The notes under the pieces: model-generated | Database searches by the model: none | What the model was told of the DNA's origin: nothing | Seen by the model: only the letters and a program-made list of their open reading frames with translations | Position numbers and translations under genes: made by a program | In this document: one piece after another, positions 48,251-60,139 of the stretch | Layout of the letters: every line of letters starts with the position of its first letter | Position numbering within the stretch: the stretch's first letter is position 1 | NCBI RefSeq assembly: GCF_937616625.2 | Contig: NC_065571.1 | Coordinates: forward strand, 54,607,651-54,671,650 | From: Mercurialis annua | Taxonomy: Eukaryota > Streptophyta > Magnoliopsida > Malpighiales > Euphorbiaceae | Direction of reading: 5' to 3' | Length of the DNA: 64,000 bases

Positions 48251-49792
48251 GCCTTCTTTTTATACTTCTTTACTTTTTGCTTAACTGCCACTGTGGTTTC
48301 TCTACTTGTTCTTTGCTTCAAATTGGCTCGTTTCTCGTGGTCTTTTAGGGTTTTGGCGAATCGGGGATTTTTTTTTCCAATTTTTATGGCCAATGAGAAA
48401 CTGACAAATCAGTCTTTTTACTTGAGTTTTATCTAAGGTAGAAAATCTATTAAAATTATAAACATAGGTCACATAACCAATTTTTAAGTCCCTGAATTTT
48501 TATAATTTTAAAGTACCTACAATTTTATTTTTATAAAATGCAATAGGTCCTTATGTTCTTTTTATTGATAATTGAGGAGGCGGGAGGATGTATGAAAAGA
48601 TTTACACTCACGGCCTAAGAGTATCTTTATTGCATATGCTATAATTTATACTATTTTTAACATAAAATATAGTAAAATGTTAAATATAACATGAATTTTA
48701 TTTTTTCACTCCAATACACAATGCTATATTAAAATGACAAACATAAAATATTAATTAATGATCTCAATTTTTATTTAATATTTAAATCACATTAATAATT
48801 ACTAATTAAATATTTTAATACAAAAATTTTAAAAATTTAAATATATATATAATAAAAAATTCAAAAAATATTACAAAATATAAATTATTTTATGTTTTTC
48901 ATAAAATATACTATTAATTAATTATTTAAAATATTTTTTTAATAGTAATAATAATTTATTTATTTATTCGTATAAAAAATTATTATATTAAATAAATTTA
49001 TTATTTATGATACTTTTATAATTAATTTAAATGAATAAAAAAATTTGACATATGTTAATTTAACACGAAATTTAATATACGCTAAATTTAGCATAATATA
49101 TAGCATAGCAATAGAGCTGTGTAATTCATTTTAAATACTAATTTTAGCATTGTAAAATTAGTTTAGTATAAGAATGGAGATGCTCTAACAGTTTGCTGCA
49201 GCGGTTATATCATTTTTTGTTGTCAACTACTGAATGAACAAATTCTAAAACAGTGCCCTTTAATTTAATTTACTAAACCACGAGATTCTTTTCAAAGCTT
49301 GAATATTTAGCTTTTTTTGGCCTCCTGATAAATTTGGACTAAATTTGATTGAATTGTACCAAAATTAATTGCCTTGAATATGGAGGATATATACACTATT
49401 TTTTCGGACTGAAAATTTCTCAAATTTAAATTTGAGAGGGTTATGTTTACGATCTATACTATTTATTATAAAATAAACGATATAGATTATTTTAATTAAA
49501 ATTATACTTTTTTAATCTACACTATTCTTTTTATAATGAACGGTGTAGATCGTGAACATAACTCTCTCAAGTTCAAAATGAACTTAAGGGAATCTCAATC
49601 CTTTTTTTCACTAATACTGCCTCTCCCGCTTCTTCCCTTGTCTTCTGATTGTCGTCGTTAGAAAAATCATTTAATAATCAAATAAATCATGAGATGATGA
49701 AAATTTTAAGAAACTGATCTTATTCATTGTCTGTTTTTTATTTTTTGATTTTGATCTGAAAATTTAAATTTAATCACGGATGAGTTCAATTG

Positions 49793-49796
<4 letters not shown>

Positions 49797-49852
<56 letters not shown>
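49797..49852. repeat. TA dinucleotide microsatellite, ~28 repeats
   Basis: Uninterrupted TA run of about 56 bases in AT-rich intergenic sequence; a likely hypervariable locus. Confidence 0.96.
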
Positions 49853-49854
<2 letters not shown>

Positions 49855-51046
49855 GAATTATAAAATTAAAGATGAGATTTTAACAGTTATTAAAAATAAA
49901 TTTGATTTTATTTTTTTGGAATTTTTTATATGGTTTATTATTTACATATCTTCTATTGAATTAATAAATTTAATTAAATTGAATACGAAACATATACAGT
50001 TGTAAGAAATCCTGAAACTAAATTCGATGACATGGCATGAAATAAATGATTTATGCTAACAAGCAATTTCTGATTTGCAAATCTACTTACAAAAATTATT
50101 TAATATTTTGCTAATTAAGTGCAATATTTGATCAAATTTCTCCACACACGCAAACTGATTTTTGATATTAGAAAATACAGTCATGACAGCCGATTTAAGC
50201 ACCACCTGATAAATTTGACAAATTCTTCATAGAGAAAGAGACAACAAATCTTTCACAAATAAATAGTAACAAATCTTTCACACAGAAAAGACAATAGACA
50301 ATAAAATAATATTTTTAAATAGTGAAACAACTACTATAGCCCATACACGATTACATTTTGAGGAAAATTAGACCAGTCACGACCAAATCCTAATCTCAGT
50401 AATACGAACACGCTTGTCCTGTTGCCAAAATATAGCAGTCTTCTTCCTCCCTTCTTCTTTATGTTTTCTTTTTTGATTTTTTTTACGCTAAAAATATTGA
50501 AAATACATAATTCTCATCACCGACAATAACAAAGGTATTTTGTATCGTAAGGCTGCCGCTAAAGCGGCAAAGGGTTGCGGATTTATGGGTTTGCTGGCGA
50601 TGGCGGCGGTGGTGGGTTGTCGATTGATGGGTATGACGACGGCAGAGATGGGTTGTCAATTGCTGGGTCGGCAATGGGTTGTCGATTGTGAGATTTTCTG
50701 GCGGAGGTGCTGGCAGCGGTGGGATTTATGACAACAAAAGCAGCGGCAACTACAATAATGGGGCTAGATCCGACTGAGATTATAATTAAGACTAGTTGGA
50801 ACAAATTTGTGAATTAAAAATTTGAGTTGTACCATAACTTTCCCTATGTTTCAATTTGAGATCCCAAATTTCATTTATATTAAAGAGGTACCAAACTTTT
50901 GCCCATATTTTCAATTTCGTTTCAAATTTTGTCACAACCTGAAATCTCGAGTCGAGACCGGCGCTAAGGAATGAGAATAATAATTCCAAAACCCGTAGCA
51001 AGTCTAAAAACTATTAAATCTTTTTTGCAAATATAATACACAAAAA

Positions 51047-51952
51047 CACTACTAAAAAACTGTGTTTTACCGACGGATTATAGCGACGGATTCAAAATCC
51101 GTCATTAAATCCTTTTTACCGACGGATTTAGCGCCGGATATGAAATCCGTCGCTAATTACCGACAGATTTTAGCGACGGATTTAAATCCGTTGCTAATTT
51201 AAAAAAAATCGTAAAAATAAATTATTAAATTAAATAAATTGTTTATAAAAAAATTATTTAGGATAATAATTATTAAAGAAAAAATAATTATTATTATTTT
51301 TAATTAAATATAATAGTATTTGAATATAACATAATTATTTATGAAATATATTGAAAACTTTGCTATTTATTCATTCATAATTATTTAAAATAACTATTAA
51401 TTATAAAAAATAATTATCTTAAAATGTGGGAGGAAGTATTTGTTATTTTTTTAGTTTCATTTAAATATAAATATACATATATATATATATATAACAAGAA
51501 GCTTAGCTGGTTCAGATGGAGCTATGCGCGAGAGAACTTCAAAATTAAAGAGCAATGAGTGGGAGCAATGGGAAGGATAGGTGACCTACTGGGAAGTTTG
51601 TAAAAATTGCAAGTGGGTGACGGGAGGCAATAGATGGGTAATGGAGGGCGACGGGTGGGTGACGGAGGGTGATCGATTAAATAATAATAATTTATTTTTA
51701 CGATTTTTTTTTTTTATTTTTTTTTTCAGTTAGCGACGAATTTAAATCCGTCGTTAAAATCCGTCGGTAATTACCGACGCTAATTACCGACGGATTTAAA
51801 TCTGTCGCTATAATCCGTCGGCAATTTCTGAAAAATCTGTCGCCAAATTTTTTGGTCCATCGCCAAAAATTTAGCAACGAGGTTTTTGCCGACGGATTTC
51901 ATGCTTTTAGCGACGGAAAAATCTGTCGCTAAAAGCAAGCATTTTAGTAGTG
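51047..51952. mobile_element. Non-autonomous CACTA (En/Spm-type) element, 906 bp
   Basis: Terminal inverted repeats are cactactaaaaaactgtg on the left and cactactaaaatgcttgc on the reverse complement of the right, matching the CACTA superfamily signature. Both subterminal zones (about 51070-51200 and 51725-51935) are packed with direct and inverted copies of the 9-mer gacggattt and variants, as expected for transposase-binding subterminal repeats. The centre is AT-rich with a G-rich patch (gggtgacgggaggc) and has no transposase. The 3-bp flanks (aaa and aac) match only at two positions. Confidence 0.87.
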
Positions 51953-52924
51953 AACTTTCATTTCGATCGGAAGCGTTTATACAAATATACATTGTCGAAC
52001 AATCGACAATATAACGTTTAAAAACTGTGCTACTAGCACCTGTTTAAAACACAAACCACAATGTACAACTTACAAAGCAAATATCACGGGTATTCACCTT
52101 CTGTGTACAAAGGGGTGTGTGTGGTGTGAGAAATAAAATTTAATCCTAACCCTTTCGGGTTACTTCTTGTGGAGAGTTAAACATTTTATGGGCCTTTTCT
52201 TCTAAGAGCATATTTATTAGAGATGTTCTCTATTTGGTGATTCTCCACTAATTTTGTACTCCTTTTGATGATTATTGGATGACTCGATTCTTTCGCCCGT
52301 GGATGTATGCTTTAATGCAGAATCACGTAAATCTCTTGTGTTATTTATTATTTTGCTATATTATTGTTTGTTGACCAAATTCATTATTAAATACCTACAG
52401 AATGGTTTCGATTCCGATGCGCATACCAATCTGGTCAAGAACCGGTCACGACAATTGATATCAAAGATTCAAAAATCAGTATCAATGTTACAACATGAAT
52501 TCGTAAAACGTCTCGATAATGTTTAAAATCATATTATATCGTTTCAAAAAACCCAATCTGAAAAGAAATATGTTGATACAGATGTGTTGTTGACGTAGAA
52601 AAGTTTCCATGTATGAAAAATATTTTTGAGGTTTGAACAAAATGAGAGTTTTCGCTAAATGTTTAGCCTTTTTAACCTATTATCTGTATTTTGAACTAAT
52701 ATTTTGCATATATGACAAATAGGTGACAATTCACGTCAGTGCATATTAGCACTATTATACCCCTTTTTTCAAGTTAGAATATTTTAAAATGATATAATTG
52801 GCTGTTATCATACGTTTTCAAAGTTTGGAGAAAACATAAATTTTCACTAATTAGTTCCCCTTTTTTAATCATTAGGCTTTTTTTTATTGGTAATTTAATT
52901 TTTTTTTCAGCACGACTTAGTTCT

Positions 52925-53335
52925 TTTTTTTAACAAAGGTTATATTTCATTGAATGTAATGAAAAGTACACAAATGAATAACTCCTCAACAGACTTGAGT
53001 GAGCCATTCCATAACAAAATGATGAGACCTGCAGAAGCATTCATCGATAAGGGCTCTTTTTGCCACCAAATGGGCTACCCAATTACATTTACGGTTAACA
53101 TATTGAAATCTAATTTCCGAAAATCGGAAAACTAGATTGAATATGTCTTCTAAAACTACTCTGGCATCTCTGTCGTCACTAGAGGATGCATTAGTAGCAT
53201 TTATCAATACTTGACAATCTCCCTCGAAGATTACTGCACTAAGTCCTGTTGATAACACCTCCTCCATTGATGTCCGAAGCGCCAAAGCCTCTATAACCAG
53301 TGGTATCACCATGCCAATAAACCGCCTAGTTCAGT
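52925..53335 (-). pseudogene. 5'-truncated LINE relic, RNase H domain only
   Basis: The minus strand at 53312-52986 reads as a plant LINE-type RNase H fragment: ALALRTSMEEVL, then IFEGDCQVLINATNAS and FQYVNRKCNWVAHLVAKRA. This covers the second half of the RVT_3 domain; the first catalytic Asp block is missing. The 3' side continues to AACCTTTGTT and then an A-run (T-run at 52923-52931 on plus), which looks like the poly(A) end. The family differs from the relic at 24.8 kb. Confidence 0.8.
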
Positions 53336-53781
53336 TGGTTGAACCGCGCTAAAATAATGGTCATCATGTAATATAAGTGTTTTATTTGTGTTAAAAGGAA
53401 GTGTTTTATTTGGTGTTTTTTTATATTTGAATTACAATTTTATACTTTTTTGAATCTGCTTGTTTGTGATTTTAATCTTTCTTTAACAATGACCATCTTG
53501 TGCATTTGGAGAATCTAATATTCATATTTGAAAGATTAATAATGGAGTTAATTTGAACGCGCCCCACGCGCGTCCTTTCCTCTTCATCACTTCAGATGAA
53601 GCACTTGAAGCTCTTCCGGTTTAGGGAAGAGCAAAGATGCCACATGGCACACCAGTCAGTTCAATCGTTCTGCTTTACTTGGATGTTCACAAAACACTCA
53701 ACCGGCTCTTCACTTACCTGCTCTTTAGTTTGCTTTTGCTTTACACATTCTCATTTATTCTGCATATTATCTGCATTCATC

Positions 53782-55683
53782 ATGGCTTCTTCCTCTACCA
53801 ACCGCTCTAAAAAATACTCCTACCCCTCTGTGGCTGAACTTACTGAGCGCACAAAAAAAATGTCTGTCTCTGAACCCATCATCACCCTCCAAGCTGATAA
53901 TGAAGCAGTACCCACACGATATCAATGGACTCTTCTGGGACGCATCCTCACAAAGAAGACCTTTGAAGCTCCAGAAGTTCAACAATGGGTTCAACAGGAA
54001 TGGAAACCTACAACAGGTCTATTGGTGGAACGGGTTTCCTTCAGTTTATTTTCATTCGCCTTTGAGAACAAGACTGATTATGATAAAGTGCTAGCGCAAC
54101 GACCATGGAATATCCTGCACCAGCATATGGTTATTAAATAATGGCCAACTCATAAAAACATCAACCATATTCAATTCAGAACCACCATCTTCTGGGTCCA
54201 GATTCATGGCCTCCCTAGGAATCAAATTACAGCAATGAATGCTACCAAGTTAGGGGCTATGTTCCACAGGCTACTGGAAGTTGATATTGATGCAACTAAC
54301 CCTATCTGGAGGCAGCAATTCTTGCGTCTTAAGGTGGAGATCCTAGCTAATAAACCATTTCCAAAGGGCATCATGACCAACCCTAATACTCCTGCTGCGG
54401 TCTGGGTTGATTTCAAATATGAAGGTTTTCCAGATACTTGCTTTTATTGTGGTCGTATGGGACATATGATTCGTGCTTGCAGGTACCGGCTGGATAATGA
54501 AGCTCAACGCATCTACATGCAACCTGGGCAACCTCTCCCATATGGGCCATTTCTAGGAACTGCTCCACTGCTTCACAGTTCTTTGGTCCGAAATAAAAGT
54601 GACTATGATGCCCATTTTCAGGCAGACACTCGCCGGCCACAGCACTGCCGTCAAGCTCCGCTACATTTGTCGGCTGAGCAGAACACTAACACCAGTCCGG
54701 CTGTCACAGCCCCTCTGCCATGCATGCCACAGTATCCATGCACAACTACCATTTCAAATGACGAGGTAGTGGAAAGCACTATGATGGTTAAGCCGCCACA
54801 AATCTTAGTGTCAGATGATTCTACAGCACTTGATGGTACACGTGACCCGACAAAAGGTAAGTACCCCGCTCTCCAAGAACCATCTTTCCAATTTACTGCA
54901 AAATCCAAAACACCTGGCATTAATACAACAGCTCCTTCAACTGCCTTACTTACCAAAGCATTACTTGACTTCTCTAAAGGCATTATCATTAACCCAATAT
55001 ATACAACTGTTCCCGCTACACATCCTATACTACAGAACCCACCTCCTAAACAATGTGGCCCAACTAGAAGCCCAAAACATGTTTTTCTCCCCCAGCATCT
55101 TATTCATATTCTAAGCCCACATTTGAAAGCCAAATTTCTAAATGGAGGCCCACACATTATGCTGGATGAGATAGAACAGATTAAAGTGTGTTTAGATCTC
55201 TTATACCGCAATAATCCACACTGTGCCAATGGTTCAACGGACTGCAATGCAGCCTATCAAGAGGAAATTCTCACTCTCTTCCAAGAAGCCTGCATTGATG
55301 ATTATAACATGAATCCCATACTAGGCATGGCACTGAGAAACAAATACTGTCAGGGATCTTCCTCTTCTGCTGTAAAGAACCAGACCACATGGACTCGAAT
55401 TGTTCGTCATGAAGCTACTACTCTTTACCAGTCTGATTCCATGGCAATGCAGGTAGTAGAGGGTAAGCGAAAGATTGATTGGGTTACACATCATGAACAA
55501 GATCATCTCAAACTCAGCAAAACAATGCACACAGCAGCGGAATTCAACTACACCTTGCCAGAATTTTTCAACTCTGCATGCCACCTTCCAGTTATTAATG
55601 AAGAATTGGAAGAACCCTTTAACACAAACAGCTTCTTCCGGGATGAGGAGACCACCCCTAATGGGTCTCCAAAGGATCCATGA
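53782..55683 (+). pseudogene. LINE ORF1: DUF4283 + CCHC zinc-knuckle RNA-binding protein, one internal stop
   Basis: ORF1 of plant LINEs binds the element RNA. The frame from MASSSTNRSK spans 634 codons and is interrupted once, by TAA at 54139-54141 after QHMVIK. The same frame continues immediately with WPTHKNINHIQF, as expected for the DUF4283 domain (about residues 35-170). A zinc knuckle CFYCGRMGHMIRAC follows (CX2CX4HX4C). The remaining stretch is Pro/Thr/Ser-rich and low in recognisable motifs. An in-frame upstream ATG at 53596 exists, but its extension is not family-like. The terminal TGA overlaps the ORF2 ATG in ATGA. Confidence 0.9.
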
Positions 55684-58600
55684 AACTGATCTTCTGGAAT
55701 TGTCAGGGGTTAGGGAATCCCCTAACAATCCAGCAACTAAAGACTATGTGCAAAACTGCCAATCCAGATATGGTCATATTAGTTGAAACAAAAAACAAGT
55801 TGGATAAAACCCTTACACTGACAAAGCCCTTAAAGTTCCAGAAACATTTTGTGATTGAGCCTCAAGGAAACTCGGGAGGCATGGCCCTATTTTGGAATCT
55901 GGATATTCAGGTTCAAATTCATCACTATGATACTTATTTTGTAGCTATGTCACTAATAGATCAATTTGATGTTTGTTTTGATCTAGTTAGTTGCCATCTA
56001 AACACCAAACAATCAGTGCGGGATGGGCAATTTTAATGTCTAGCTAGTTTAAAAAATAGGCTTTGTCAGTCTTTTGTTTTTGTGGGGGACTTTAATGATG
56101 TCTTAGATCAAACAGATAAGATAGGAGGTCTTCCCTTTGATCCAAACCAGCATGTAATCTTTCAAACCTTTATTTTCAATATGAATATGCATAGTTTAAG
56201 CTATTTGGGTAGTGATTATACTTGGAGCAATCGTAGAGCACATCCATACCTTATCCAAGAGAGAATTGATCGTGTTTTTGCTAGCCCAGACTGGTTACAA
56301 CGCCATATTCATGCACAAGTCCAGCATTTAGATGTGATTGGATCAGATCATTGTGCCCTACTGTTTACAACGGATACAACTATACCTCAACCAAAAGGCA
56401 TGTTTCACTTTGATAAACATTGGCTCAATCATCCACAACTACACCAGATCATTGAAGAAGCGTGGAAGTTCAACTCTACTGGCTCTCCAATGTATCAGCT
56501 ATACCAAAAATTAAAAAATGTTCGTCATTCTCTTGTCAAGTGGAACAGTAACTCCAAAACAAATGCAAAAAGCAAAATTCAACATCTAACTCAATAACTA
56601 CAAAATGCAAAATCCCAACCACCAGTGTATATTCATTGGCCCTTTATCAGACAATTGGAGCAGCAGCTATACGAGGCACGCAAACAGGAGGATGAATTTT
56701 GGAGACAGAAATCGCGGCAGATTTGGCTACAACAGGGGGATCAAAACACAAAATATTTCCATGCCAGCACCATGCAACGTAGGAGGAAAAATACTATTCT
56801 TGGTTTAAATGATTCCCATGGAAATTGGATCACACAGCCTCACATGATTCAACAACTAATACTGGAGCATTTCAAGGATCAATTTACCTCCACAATTCAA
56901 AGTACGCAAACACAGGTAAGCAATCCAGTCCCAAATAGAGTCAATTTCGATATGAATTTGGCATTATGTAGACCAGTTTCAATTCAGGAAATATCCAATG
57001 CTACATTCTCCATTAATCCTTCCAAAGCCCTAGGGAGTGACGGGTTTACCTCCTTGTTCTACCAAAATTTCTGGTATCTCATCCAAAATGACATTGTTTT
57101 ATCGATTCAAAACTTCTTCCAAGGAGGTCACATATTGACTAGCTTAAACCATACAATCATTGCCCTAATCCCTAAAATCCCTAAACCTCTCATAGTCTCA
57201 GATTTTCGGCCCATAAGCCTTTGTTCAGTCTTTTACAAGATAATTTCTAAAATCATTACATCCAGACTTCAAAACATTGTGCCTGTCTTAACTTCCCAAA
57301 ATCAAAATGCTTTTACAAAAGGGAGGTCCATTTCGGATAATGTCTTACTGGCTCATGAACTGATTCACTATTTGAAAACCCGACCTTCAGGAAACACCCA
57401 TTTCATGGCTCTAAAATTAGATATCAGTAAAGCCTACGACCGGCTGGAGTGGCCATACATTCATTCTAGTCTTACTGCTTGGGGTTTCCACCCATCTTTA
57501 TTAACTGGATCATGAAGTGTATTACATCTGTAACGTACTCAGTCCGAATTAATGGATCCTCCCACGATTTCTTTAAACCAACTCGGGGCATAAGACAAGG
57601 AGATCCAATGTCTCCTTTGATCTATGTCCTATGCTCTGAAGGTTTGACTCAGATAATCAGTTCAGCAATCTTAGACAAATCCCTCCAAGGAATTAAACTC
57701 AATTACAGATGTCCAACAATCACCCATTTGCTTTTTGCGGATGATACCATAATCTTCTCCAAGGCCACCCAACCTGCAATCTTAAACATCCAGCTTATCC
57801 TCTATACATATGCCCAACAAAGTGGTCAGTGCATAAATTACAAAAAATCTTCAGTTTTCTTCAGTGCAAATGTAGATGAGTACCAAAGACACCTATATAC
57901 AGAGATGCTAGGCATTCCGCAAAATGCAATTCAGGAAAAGTACTTGGGCCTTCCTTATCAGATTCTGAGATCCAAAAATCAGACCTTCTCCCACATCATC
58001 TCTGCTATTACTTCCAAATTAGCCGGATGGAAAGAAAAATTTCTATCCTCAGCAGGGAAGGAAATTATGATTAAAGCAGTTGCAACGGCTATTCCAATTT
58101 ATGGCATGATGTGCTTTAAACTTCCACAGTCTCTTTGCCATCGTATTCATCACTTAGTTAGGCAGTTCTAGTGGGGTCAGAAAGAATCTGAAAAGAAAAT
58201 GTGCTGGATAGCTTGGAGTAAGATGAACCATAGAAAATGGGAAGGGGGTTTAGGGTTTAAGGATTTGCAAGCATTCAATCAAGCCCTTTTGGGTAAGCAA
58301 TTCTGGAGAATTATGAAAAATCCTAACTCTTTGCTTTACAAAGTCTATCAAAGCAAGTATTTCCCTTCTTCTACAATACTTGAAGGCAGATTGTCTGGAC
58401 GGCCATCATGGGGCTGGAGAAGTTTGCTTTGGGGTAGAGATCTCCTTCTGAAAGGATTGCGCTGGCAAATTAACAGTGGATCATCACTTCAATACTTTCA
58501 GGATCCCTGGATACCGGGATCATATCCCTTTCTTCCAAGACCCTTACATTTACAGACACCGCTCTCAGGAAGGATATCGGAGCTAATTAATCCGGTCACA

Positions 58601-59733
58601 AGAGATTGGAACTCAGCATTAATCTTGAACACATTTGTGAAAGAAGATGCTGACAGAATTCTTGCTTTACCATTACCTTACTGGCCTCATGAAGATAGAC
58701 TGATTTGGAACTACAAGCCTGATGGAGAATATACAGTCAAGTCTGGATATCATATTGCTCTCAATAACGGGTTCAGAGAATATCTTCGTTGATACCCCAA
58801 TTATCCAAACAGGACTGGAAATACATATGGGAGCTATCATTACTAAATAAAATCAAGATATTCATTTGGCTATGCATACATGATGGTTTGCCAACGGGAG
58901 CTGCACTCCATCAACGACTTCTACTTCCCCCAGAATGCTCTTACTGCACTGAACGTGAAACGTTAATCCACCTCCTCTTTACTTGCCCATTTGCAAAACA
59001 GATCTGGTTTAAAGGACCACTCAATTACCGATCAACTGCTGACGTCTCATCAAATTTTGCAACCCAATGGAAAAAAATTACAATGCAGCTTAAAGATCTC
59101 GACCCTTCTAACAAAGCCATAACTATTTTTGGATATTCTTTGTGGCACATCTGGAAAGCCAAGAACAACCTCATTTTCAAAGCTGATATACCCACACTTG
59201 AGGACACAATTCACAGTATTTTAAGGGACGCAGAAGAATTCCAGCAGTCCATGATAAAATCACCAATTCCTCATCCTTGTAGATCAAGCAATCACATTTA
59301 TAGCACAAATATCCAAGGAATCCCGACAGGATTTATAAAGCTAAATTATGATGCTGCTGTCGATGCGCAAAAGAAAAGAGGTTTCGTTGGAATTGTGTCT
59401 AAAGACGAGCATATGTGCTTGAAAGGTAAGTTCTCGGCAGCATACAAGTTTATTTGGGACCCGGGCATTTTGGAAATGTTGGCTCTTCGAGAAGCAATGA
59501 ATTGGGCAATTTCTAAAGGTTGGAAAAATACAATCTTCGAAGGTGATGCTCTCCAAATTACCACTATCATAAAATCTCAAAAATGCTCCATAGCAAGTAT
59601 TCAAGGTGTTTGTGCAGATATCTGGCATCTCCAAAATTCCTTCGATAATATTGTCTTCCAATCAGTACCTCGACAACAAAACATAGAAGCGCATAATTGG
59701 GTGCAGCAGGTTAAACGTTGTATCCTTCCTTAG
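55680..59733 (+). pseudogene. LINE ORF2: endonuclease, reverse transcriptase, zf-RVT, RNase H; three stops and two frameshifts
   Basis: Domains in order: APE-type endonuclease (MKLIFWNCQGLG, VETKN, VGDFNDVLDQTDKIGG, DVIGSDHCALLF), reverse transcriptase (SDFRPISLCSVFYKIISKI, ALKLDISKAYDRLEW, GIRQGDPMSPLIYVL, and the catalytic LLFADDTIIFSKA with the ADD triad), a zf-RVT linker (CSYCTERETLIHLLFTC), and a C-terminal RNase H (KLNYDAAVDAQ, IFEGDALQ, ending at 59733). Lesions are in-frame stops at 56034-56036 (TAA), 56595-56597 (TAA) and 58169-58171 (TAG, where relatives have Trp), a frameshift near 57490 and another near 58785. Catalytic residues themselves remain readable. Confidence 0.92.
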
Positions 59734-60139
59734 TTATGTTTCTTTGTTTAATATTTTGTATTGTACTTTGTACGGTCTTTCAGATAATATATCTCCGTTA
59801 AAAAAAAAAACAATGACCATCTTTTATTTTTAGTCGTTGTTGTAGCAAAAGTTTAATTAACGAAGATGAATTAAAAAATTTGGATTTATGAACATAGAAA
59901 AATACAAATTTGTTGTAATTTTTTTGAAATATGTTGCAAAATATTTCCCGGAGTTTAAAAATAAGCTTAATTATTATTTGTTTGATTTGTGTTCGCGTGT
60001 ATGGTTGCTATTGGCTATAAAATCTATTTTTAACTATTTTTTGATCAGATTAAAATTTCTTTATACGAATTTGAATATAAAATAATATTTTAATATTATA
60101 AAAATTGATATCAATGCTGATTAAGTGTGAATTTTATAT

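Larger units (their letters stand above)
48251..53486. other. 5.2-kb AT-rich, transposon-rich spacer
   Basis: 48251-48420 is the ArgRS promoter. 48600-49200 is very AT-rich. 49797-49852 is an AT microsatellite. 50535-50760 is a GC-rich patch with repeated 'gggttgtcgattg' words whose short frames on both strands resemble no protein I know. 50800-50940 looks like one arm of a MITE. 51047-51952 is a CACTA-type element. 52140-52560 is unassigned. 52925-53335 is a LINE relic. Confidence 0.65.
53500..59810 (+). mobile_element. Full-length plant L1-type LINE, 6.3 kb, with 13-bp target duplication, ORFs broken
   Basis: The block contains a 5' leader, ORF1, ORF2, a short 3' UTR and a terminal A-run. 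It is bounded by the identical 13-mer caatgaccatctt at 53487-53499 and directly after the A-run at 59811-59823. This is the hallmark of target-primed reverse transcription and shows that both ends are original, so the copy is not 5'-truncated. The 5' leader (53500-53781) includes a GC-rich cgcgccccacgcgcgtcc stretch. Stops and frameshifts in both ORFs mean it cannot move by itself. Confidence 0.93.

Noticed and set aside
50483..50804. Overlapping ORFs on both strands of the GC-rich patch
   Set aside because: Open frames on both strands are expected from GC-rich repeats, and neither product has recognisable domains.
53324..53348. tRNA-like words (gcctagttcagttggttgaaccgc)
   Set aside because: A-box and B-box-like words overlap instead of being ~35 bases apart, and no cloverleaf can be formed.
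54651..54989. Minus-strand ORFs within LINE ORF1
   Set aside because: They are shadows of the ORF1 frame, which has the DUF4283 and zinc-knuckle signatures.
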